From: Phoronis ovalis
Lineage: Eukaryota; Phoronida; Phoronidae
Direction of reading: 5' to 3'
NCBI GenBank assembly: GCA_028565635.1
Contig: JAOXYB010102716.1
Span: forward strand, 1-21,329
DNA: 21,329 nt
Both the position numbers and the translations under genes were made by a program. The notes beneath the pieces are model-generated. The model made no database searches and had not been told where the DNA came from. It saw only the letters and a list, made by a program, of their open reading frames with translations. This document shows, one piece after another, positions 13,590-21,329 of this stretch (positions within the stretch are counted from its first letter, which is position 1; each line of letters begins with the position of its first letter).

Positions 13590-14205
13590 ACAAAGAATGC
13601 CAGCCTCACTTGAGAGCCAACTAACTGTAGAAAAGACGCCAAGTTATTTTGTCACCAAAGATGTTCCTCGTCGAATCTTCAAAATGAATAAACACTCAAA
13701 ACTTATTCTTGTAGTACGTGATCCGGTGACCAGAGCAATATCTGACTATGCTCAATCAAAAGCCAAAAGACCAAATATTAAACCTTTTGAAGAATTAGTA
13801 TATCTCAATGGTTCATCTGTTATAGATACAGCTTGGGGTGCTATAAAAATAGGTTTCTATGCCAAACACTTAGAACAATGGCTCAAATACTTTCCAAGGA
13901 CACAAATCCATTTTGTGAGTGGTGAAAAGTTAGTTTCTAATCCAGCAGGAGAAATCACAAAAGTTCAAGATTTTCTTGGATTGAAAAGGATTATTAATGA
14001 AAAACATTTTTATTTTAACAAGACCAAGGGCTTTCCATGTTTAAAGAAACATGAAGGAAATGCAAATCCGCATTGTTTTAACAGTTCCAAAGGAAGAAAA
14101 CATCCAAGTATAGATCCCAAAGTTATTCAAAGGTTACGAGAGTTTTACAGACCATTTAACGCCAAATTTTATGAAATGACTGATATAAACTTTGATTGGC
14201 CTTAG
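13590..14205 (+). CDS. HS3ST3-like: Heparan sulfate glucosamine 3-O-sulfotransferase, exon 2 (residues 169-373)
   Basis: This exon carries most of the sulfotransferase domain and ends at TAG (14203-14205). The total protein is 373 residues, within the usual 3-O-sulfotransferase range. In order: [16 protein letters not shown] with Lys184 (aligned to Lys215 of human HS3ST3A1); the PAPS 3'-phosphate site [13 protein letters not shown] with Arg212 and Ser220; Gln224 and Lys228 of the substrate groove; [15 protein letters not shown] (257-271); [15 protein letters not shown] (277-291); [11 protein letters not shown] with sequon Asn312; Cys319 and Cys331, 12 apart, which form the family's disulfide; the substrate-binding SKGRKH with Lys336 and Arg338; and [14 protein letters not shown] near the end. 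Further sequons are at Asn242 and Asn333. The wording ESQ, PRRIF, VSGE and GFPCLKK places it in the HS3ST2/3/4/6 group and not HS3ST1 or HS3ST5. All key residues are present, so the enzyme should be active. Residue alignments are from memory of the human proteins. Confidence 0.95.
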
Positions 14206-16445
14206 AAATGTGTCAACTATTGTTATGTTGAAAAATGGTAAACTTTTATCTAACATTCATTTTGTTTATCATGATTCATATTAAAAACCAAAATAATAAC
14301 TCAGTGTCAAATCAAACAATTGGTTTAAATATTCTGTACACATCATGATATATCAAACTGAAGTCTCAAAGTAATTCTAAAATGACAACTGAAGACCGCA
14401 CGCATAAATATTTTATGTATCTATTACACTTTTGATAGATAGACATATTAAAGTTATGCAAAATTATAGTGATTACTTTTAGCCATTATTGAAGCAGCAA
14501 TGTTCAAATTGCCTTGTTTGTAATATCTCAGTATTTACATCTTTGAGATGTTTTAATATAGCTTTCTGCTGTATTTATTCACAGTGCAATTTGAAACATG
14601 ATTTCTATTGCATCAATGCCGAATACCTGAATGCTGTTCATGGTAATTTTCCGCCTCAGACATAACTCTCAACAGGCCTATATACTATATCATCTTTTGC
14701 TATTTACATTAAATATTTTGACAGATGATGGCCTTCTAAAAGTAAACTTGTTTCAGTGTACAACCATCTATGATTACAGGGTAATGTTTTTAAAGGTAAA
14801 ATATGCACCTCAATACTTATACACATGGGTTTAACTAGTAATGTTAAAATATTTTCCAGCTAAAAATGTCCAAATGAGCCAACTCCAAGAAAAAATTGTT
14901 CATGCTTGATTTCCGCTTTAAAATAACTGTGATGGCTCCATTACTTCCCAAAGAGTTTAAAGCAAGGAACCTCCGAGGGATGTCTTTTATAGTAAATATA
15001 CAACCAAAATGTGAATAGACCTGGGCAATTCAATTTTTTCTCATACATTATCAAATTTATGAACCATGTTGAACTATGTGGTTGCACACCTACTGATCAG
15101 TGCTAATTATGCTCACATGAATATAGTGGCAAGTGACACAAACACCTTCAGTTGGAATTCTGTTAAATATTAAAAATTGTCACGGCAACAAATTTATATT
15201 AAAACATAGTATGCAAATTCATTTTAAATTTCTTTTTGTCTTATTATACTTGGAAACATCATGGACCGATACTACACATATTTTGTATTAATGTTGCATA
15301 TACCGGTATTAAAAACTGTAAGTGAACTTTAGTGGGTATTTTGTTTCATTACATACAACAGACTACTTGAGAACTATGATGAAGGAAAATGTGTATAATG
15401 TATAATGACAAAACAATTACTAATTCTTTGTTATAAAACTACATCACATGAGACATTCAGCGGCTGTTGCACTTGCTTGAATTTTAAATATTGCCTATGA
15501 ATGCATAAGCATATTTTGCCTTAAGTTTTATAACCAAGAAAACATATAATTCAACTGAAACAGTAAGCCAGTTCATTATGTTTATTGGATTATTGTAATT
15601 TGTGTCACAGTGTCAGACAGTCACCTATATATTGATACAGTAATAAGTAGGATTGAGTATTAATTAAATTAATTAGACCTACTTCATTTCAGTATTTAGA
15701 GATTTTTGATATGTTCCTAGTTAACAAAGGTAATGACCTGGCACTGTGTTACATAAGTCTTTGTACCTGCCAGTTTAATTAGCAAATGTTGTGAAATGTA
15801 TGCATGCTGTTATATCAAATATTTACTGATTTCTTTCAACTTGTTAATAACAGCAAGAGTGTTTTCTACAAAAAAAATTAATATATGTTCATTGCCTCTG
15901 GATATTTATGTTTAAACTTTGTGTAGTGTATTTGATTGATTTTTAAATATTTTTTAGAGATATTTTTGAAAAAGGGTCATTTGCCCTCTATACGTATAGC
16001 ATGCATATTTTGTGGAGAATGCTACAATGTGCTTGGGAAACAAATTTATGTTACAAATCGACTATTGTCTAGTATATGGTACTATAAAAATCCATGCTTC
16101 CAGATTATAGTACATTTCTAAACAGTGACGCTGGTAGATCATTCACCACATATGGTTGCAAATATTAGACTTAAAGTACATCCATGATAGAGGAAATAGT
16201 GATCTAGCCAATCCACAGTCAGATTTAATTTTCTTTGGAGTGCTTTGATTCAACATGTTATGCATAAAACAGTAGATTTGTTTTAAAATCTCCTTCAACA
16301 GATACACTATTTATAACTTTAAATGTTGATATTACTATAAGATTGTTTAGTACATTATATTTAACACATTTAAAAATAGAAGTTTTATAAAATGTTGAAG
16401 TTTTGTGACATTAATAACACAAATAAATATTTTGGATACAACACT
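14206..16445 (+). other. Probable 3' UTR of the sulfotransferase mRNA
   Basis: No coding exon is recognisable here; short frames such as 14631-14834 and 15936-16121 have no domain. The stretch is AT-rich with scattered ATTTA pentamers. Variant poly(A) hexamers ATTAAA occur at 14280-14285, 14447-14452 and 14708-14713 and could give shorter mRNA forms. The first strong canonical signal after the stop is at 16422-16427, which sets the proposed end. The length of about 2.2 kb is inference; no transcript data are visible. Confidence 0.5.
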
Positions 16446-16475
16446 AATAAGTAACTTTGTTGTGGTTTCTTTTAA
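16422..16475 (+). terminator. Candidate poly(A) site of the sulfotransferase gene
   Basis: AATAAA at 16422-16427 is followed about 28 nt later by TTTGTTGTGGTTTCTTTT (16457-16474), a GT-rich downstream element in the expected position. Cleavage would fall near 16440-16450. This is the best combined signal between the stop codon and 17 kb. A later AATAAA at 17455-17460 has no comparable GT-rich partner. Confidence 0.55.
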
Positions 16476-17840
16476 AATTACCTGGATCTACCTATACACT
16501 GGAAAATTTCCCGTGACAGGAAAGTATTATGCAAGTTTTCAACTGACCACACCTCCAAAACTGCTAAAAGCTGGCTAGCTCAGACGGTGTTTTTCTAACA
16601 TATTATTAATATTGGAAGCCACAACATAAATGAATGCTTGGCCTGTGGCAAATTTCACCTGGAATAACACAGGTGTATTGAAAATCTCGCAACTTATTAT
16701 TAATGCTAAAATCCCAGCCCAAAGCTGTAATCAATGTGTAATGGACTTGTGTCTCAACTTGAATCTATTGTTAAGCATTGATGTAATACTGATGATTATT
16801 AGAACTACCTTATGATGTTGCTCCTTTGGATATCAAAAATTCCTGAAATTCATTTTTTCCCTTAAATTTTACCTTTGCAACATTTCATGAATAATATTAA
16901 GATTGTGCTAAAATTCACTATGATGATGATAATAACCAAAAATCACATTTAATCTACCATTTTGAAACTTTTGATTTAATTTCCCTGCAAATCTTATTAT
17001 ACAAAAATAAGGTGAACTCATATTTTTGCCATCAGCAAATTAATTATCTAATAGGAAAACTATAACATTACATGTGTCGTACTAACTCCTCAGGCGCCTC
17101 TCAGTCTTTTGTCTTCTTCCAGATAATCTGTGGCACAGATATTACATTACACAAAAACAGCTAAAACTTCTTAAAATGTTAAAAAGCAAAAAGACAAACA
17201 TACAGCCAAATTATGGAACGGATGTAAGGAAATATTGCACAAGATCATGCAGTGGATGTTCAGATTAGTTTGGCCCACTACTAAAGATGGAAAGTAATAT
17301 ACTGATGTATTCATTATTAATAAGCAACTCTACTTCATCAATCCTACAGAAGCATGCTGCTTGAGATATTGTATTGGCATTACATACATTTATTATAATT
17401 GCATGCATTAGAATGCTGCAAACAATGGAGGTTTCTTTTAGAACTGGGCATGTGAATAAATATAATTTGACTTTTAAAATTCAACTAGATTATTCAGTCT
17501 TTTTTTGAAAATTAATGTAACTTTATTAGTGAATTCTAAAGGGTTAACATATCCAAATTCTCTTAAAGTTAATACCATCTGGATTTTGCTGGAAGCTGAT
17601 ACAAATAGCAGAAATATTTATATAAAGTGATAGAAATATGACAGTACAATCTTTTTGCAAGTATTATGGCTGGTTTTACATTTGATTAAATGCCCCGTTA
17701 AACACAATGTTTTTATTTCGGATTTTTATCTGTGATACGATGCAAAACTTAGAAGAAACTGTATATAAAAACAACAAAAAAAACCCAAAAAATCTAAGAA
17801 CATTCGAGTATTGCTGATACAGATTCTCTTAGGTGTGGGA

Positions 17841-18066
17841 ATTACTACCCCCGAAATATGAAAGTGGGTACGCATGTTCCAACAAAATTTTGTGTGAAAG
17901 GGTATGTTTTTCGAAACGCCGGTGCGTATCGCGCGTTACGTTCCTTAGGGTTGTATTTTTTTCAGAATTTCATTTCGTTAAGGGTTTTTTTGAAAAGCCA
18001 TGTTGGGACATGGGTACCTACTTTCATACTGACTGCCCCCCCCCCCCCCCCCCCCCGGATTACTAC
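17841..18066. mobile_element. Miniature inverted-repeat element with 8-bp target-site duplication
   Basis: The perfect direct repeat ATTACTAC flanks the element at 17841-17848 and 18059-18066. Inside, a 28-bp terminal inverted repeat lies at 17857-17884 (starting TATGAAAGTGGGTACGCATG) and at 18001-18028 as its reverse complement, with 25 of 28 positions matching. A run of 21 C followed by GG (18036-18058) lies outside the right repeat, against four C on the left (17849-17852). The unit of about 210 bp cannot encode a transposase, so it would depend on one supplied elsewhere. Eight-base duplications are made by hAT, P and Merlin-type transposases; the family here is not determined. Two overlapping open frames across it (17833-18069 and 17858-18079) are products of the repeat and not genes; one ends in a proline run from the C tract. 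Confidence 0.8.
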
Positions 18067-19454
18067 TAACTTGTATTAAACAGATGTAAACATATAGAAA
18101 TAGAAACAGAGGCAGATTATTTCCAGTAGCTGAATCCTTAATGTATTTCAAACCCATGGTGTGTTATTCTCTGGGTAAACAACCTCCCCACCCACTTCAC
18201 AGCATGAAGCGAATATGCTTGATTTCAACCCAGCACATTAGCCTTTATCAATGTGATAATGCTATTCCACGCTGCATTGATAGATAGAAAGGTTTTAGGT
18301 TCCTAGAGAAAAATGATGAAAAGTGTTCTAATTCATTTCTTAAGCAATCTCTTCAAATGAGAGGGTTCAAAAACTTTTATCCTAGATTTTACCAACTCTA
18401 ATTAAGGATAAAGCCCCTTATAAAGGGTTCTTAAGATCTTTATGAAAAGCTTAAAATCACAAACCTCAATACACACTCTATTACTTACCAGATGCTTTGC
18501 TAATAAGAAAATGCTTTACAATATGCATGAGTACATAAGTACCTAAAAGTAGCACTCAGTTAAATGTATTTCTGTTCTTTAAAAAGCAATGCAGTGCAAC
18601 TACAAAAGATTGTTGCATTAGCCAAAATCCGAAATTTAACATCAAAAGTAAAAATGAAAATAACTTATACATTAACTATGTTGATTGTTCAATACAGGTG
18701 CTAAATCAGTTTTTACTGCAAGTTTATTCATAATATGAAATCCTTTTTCCATATTTGATGAAAAATTCATAAACCTTATCCATGCTCATTTGTAAAATCA
18801 GTGACTCTTCAAGTTAAACACAATACAGTCTTGTCGTAATTTTAACAGCATTTATCTTGATTTCTATTCATTTGTTCGTATTCCGATCATTTAATGTACA
18901 CATACTTAAAGCTAATACTGCAACTGAATCCTCATGAGAAGCCCTGCAGTTATTAAATTAGACACCATGTCTCCAGACAAACTGCCGGGGAGAAAGGCTA
19001 CCTTTCACAAGCAGTGGCTACCTTTTAGGGTGTCTGTTGGATAACAACATATTCTGTCATTATTAACAACACACAAGGTAAACTGTTTTTAGTTGTTTCC
19101 TTCAGGAAAAAGCTAGCTAAAAAATTACTGCCTTGGATTTGAAAGTTGGAGTCGAACCACACAAAGAAGTAGTCAAGGTCTGGGTGTTGCTGGGGTGTGT
19201 GCTTCATAATAACATAATAATTTCTAGAAACTTTGCTCCAACATAATTAGTGCAATTTAATTAATGTACTAAGTCTTAAATTCTTAGAATTATTCATCAT
19301 CATGGTGACAGGAACAAGAAACCTTAAATCAGGGACTATTATAATTAAGAAGTGCTGCTACATTACACAATGCCTCATTATGAGGGGTTTTGTTATCTAA
19401 CTGGATAATACTATCATGTTATCCCTACAATCCCATTAAAATATCCTGTAACTT

Positions 19455-19630
19455 ATCTAATCTTTGTATAATTTGCTTCATTTAGATATAAGATAATCAA
19501 AGCAAGGAAGAATTAAAACCACCCCAAGAAAACAAAGTACTAAAAGCTAAGAATATAAAAATTAATACTGAATAGCCCATCTAATCTCTTTGCAATTTGC
19601 ATCATTTAGATTCAAAACAACCAAAGCAAG
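19455..19630. repeat. Diverged tandem duplication, period 124 bp
   Basis: A 33-nt block from ATCTAATCT to TCATTTAGAT at 19455-19487 recurs at 19579-19611 with 28 of 33 positions equal. CAAAGCAAG at 19498-19506 recurs at 19622-19630 with the same 124-bp offset. Each 33-nt block starts ATCTAA and ends TTAGAT, which are reverse complements, so each copy can form a small hairpin. Confidence 0.65.
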
Positions 19631-21072
19631 CATGAAGATCATTCCAAAACAGACTTACAATTAATCAAACATTGCACAGATGTGAAAACTTTAATATTAT
19701 TTTGTCTATTGTTTTATACCTGGGGGATAGATCTTGTGTTAGGATATCTGGATAAAAAATTACTATCATAGCTCACATTGACAAAATTGAATAAGATTTT
19801 GTACACATATGCACACCAGTGGAATTTCAATTTTTGTGAGAACATTGTCATTTTATGATTAATTAACACATAGACAAACACCTGTCATAAACAGTAACTA
19901 ATTCACTTTCATGGGTCAGCATATCAAACTGCATCCCTTTTAACAATTAGGTGTCATTATGAAAAAGTCAATTGGAAACAAGTGAAAAGTTTATTCTAAC
20001 AATATAGTTAAATTCGTCTTTTTTAATCAAATTAGTGCATATTTTATTAATAATGAGGAGTTTAAGCCCATAGACTATTGACTAATTTCTTTACCTGCCA
20101 TTTCGGGACTACTTTCCATTGATTAGGACTTAAAATTGTCTTTGGAGCAAAATTTACGCGAAGCATATTCAACAATGAAGGTCTGTGCTTCTCATTAATT
20201 GTCCTTGAGTGACAATTTTAGGTTCTAATTGTTGGATATTACACAGCTCTGCTTACGCATAACTGAGTAGAAGTAATTTATTTGCATACACTAATTTACT
20301 TAGATATTTGATTTTTATTTATCAAACCTTTCAAAAAATATGAACAAACATTGGGTATAGATAGATATATAGAATCGCATTGTTTTAAATTTCTTGTGTA
20401 TCAAACAGGTTTCCTATATATCAAATAATCTTGCTCTGTCTGCTTAGAAAAAACTTGTACGAAAATAATTAAAACCATAGTTGTGTTTAATCCTGCAAAG
20501 TTATTAGTATTTCTTCAAATTTGTGATAAGAATATTAAAATTATTTTTTATAAAAATAAGATTGAATGTGAATTTGAACCTGATACACTAAGCTCAATTT
20601 TTAAATGGCAGAGTGCAAAAACAAATATTTTTGTTAATGTAAAGGTATTTTTTATAGTTGTATAAATTGGAAAACATTTTATTTTGCTTATCTGTTAGCA
20701 AGGAGCAATATTTTACACAATCTACTTCTTAAATTTATCATGCATCAAATTATGAATGACATGGGTCAAGCCAACAAACATTTCATATACTGTTTGGTTT
20801 GACAGACATTCTATTCTCAATAAAATAAATATTATTTAACAGAGATAATAACAGTGAATCAAAACTTAGCAAACACAGCTTTCTCAGAACAAGTCATCAG
20901 ATAAGCAATGTACCTAGAAAAGGTTTTACAAATTTTCCACTTTTTAGGCACCTAAAGCAATTAATGGCCAAGAATCAGTGACATCAAAACATAAATGGAC
21001 AGAAAGAAAACATACACATCTGTGAAATACAAACAAGCTAAGTAGTCCATTTTAAAAACACAATAGGTGATG

Positions 21073-21151
21073 TTTTTGATCTTTACAAATGTTTATTGTC
21101 TGGCAATATTTTTGATGATTACACATGTTTATTGTAATGATATCTTTTGAT
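21073..21151. repeat. 36-bp tandem repeat, two copies plus a partial third
   Basis: TTTTTGAT followed by a T/A-rich segment and ACAAATGTTTATTGT occurs at 21073 and, as ACACATGTTTATTGT, in the copy starting at 21109. TTTTGAT at 21145 begins a shortened third copy at the same 36-bp step. GATATC-TTTT-GATATC near 21139-21154 is an additional short inverted repeat in the last copy. Confidence 0.6.
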
Positions 21152-21253
21152 ATCACCTGATGAAGTTTAAGCACCCTCTTTCCTTGTAAAAACATATCAT
21201 TTCAGCCAGAATTTAATTTACTGTGGCCTGCACCATAAAACTAAGTAGCATAA

Positions 21254-21329
21254 GGCCCATTCAGACTTACGACTTAGAGCGCTTCACAATAGAGCGCTCT
21301 ATAATAATGCGCTTCAGCCTCTAATGTGT
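21254..21329. mobile_element. Probable start of a repeat element, cut by the window edge
   Basis: From GGCCCATTCAGACTTACGAC (21254-21273) the sequence changes to a GC-richer pattern with repeated GAGCGCTT-like words: AGAGCGCTT, AGAGCGCTCT and TGCGCTTCAG. It contains the perfect 14-bp palindrome ATAGAGCGCTCTAT (21289-21302). A GGCCCATTCAGAC-like start resembles terminal repeats of some cut-and-paste elements of the PIF/Harbinger/ISL2EU kind as I remember them. The preceding TAA (21251-21253) could be half of a 3-bp duplication. The other end is outside the window, so this remains tentative. Confidence 0.35.

Larger units (their letters stand above)
16476..21329. other. Region without a confident gene
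   Basis: The stretch from the proposed transcript end to the right edge is AT-rich. I find no exon with a recognisable domain on the plus strand. It holds the miniature element at 17841-18066, a tandem duplication at 19455-19630, a 36-bp tandem repeat at 21073-21151, and a partial repeat at the right edge. A GC-richer patch at 19129-19207 has an exon-like minus-strand frame that is discussed as a finding but not annotated as a gene. Small direct repeats such as GGCTACCTTT at 18996-19005 and 19016-19025 are also present. Confidence 0.6.

Noticed and set aside
9894-15311. Palindrome ATACCGGTAT at 9894-9903 and again at about 15300-15309
   Set aside because: It is short, and the flanks do not match. 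This could be a genome-wide common word but nothing more can be supported here.
17833-18079. Two overlapping plus-strand frames, one ending in a proline run
   Set aside because: Both lie within the miniature element, and the prolines come from the C21 tract. They are repeat artefacts and not genes.

Overview
This is eukaryotic, intron-bearing, AT-rich DNA. The one gene that can be named with confidence is a heparan sulfate glucosamine 3-O-sulfotransferase. Its coding sequence is split into two exons (1429-1934 and 13590-14205) by a single intron of about 11.66 kb, and the predicted protein has 373 residues. It belongs to the HS3ST2/3/4/6 group, to which Drosophila Hs3st-B also belongs, rather than the HS3ST1/5 group. 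The protein divergence and the short elements with C- or G-tracts at their ends suggest a lophotrochozoan invertebrate. A mollusc, perhaps a bivalve, is my inference and is not proven.

Layout from left to right. Positions 21-303 hold two diverged copies of a short repeat. Positions 390-545 look like the last coding exon of an unidentified upstream gene on the same strand, with a plausible poly(A) signal at 781-786. A compact stretch of about 630 bp then separates it from the sulfotransferase start. That stretch carries a 25-nt near-palindrome and ends with a two-codon upstream ORF whose stop overlaps the start codon (TGATG). Exon 1 encodes a short cytosolic tail, one membrane anchor, a stem and the first part of the sulfotransferase domain. 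The intron has no convincing exon, but it contains a 384-bp element with terminal inverted repeats, a nested hairpin and a small tandem duplication. Exon 2 encodes the rest of the catalytic domain. A 3' UTR of about 2.2 kb probably follows, ending near a canonical AATAAA at 16422-16427 with a GT-rich stretch downstream.

From about 16446 to the right edge I see no confident gene. This part holds a clear miniature inverted-repeat element with an 8-bp target-site duplication (17841-18066), two tandem duplications, one weak minus-strand exon candidate, and what looks like the start of another repeat cut by the window edge.

The window shows one Golgi enzyme of heparan sulfate modification and the tail of a neighbour. 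There is no gene cluster, CRISPR array, defence system or other multi-gene system. The most notable points are the minimal start-overlapping upstream ORF, the well-defined miniature element, and the unidentified upstream exon.
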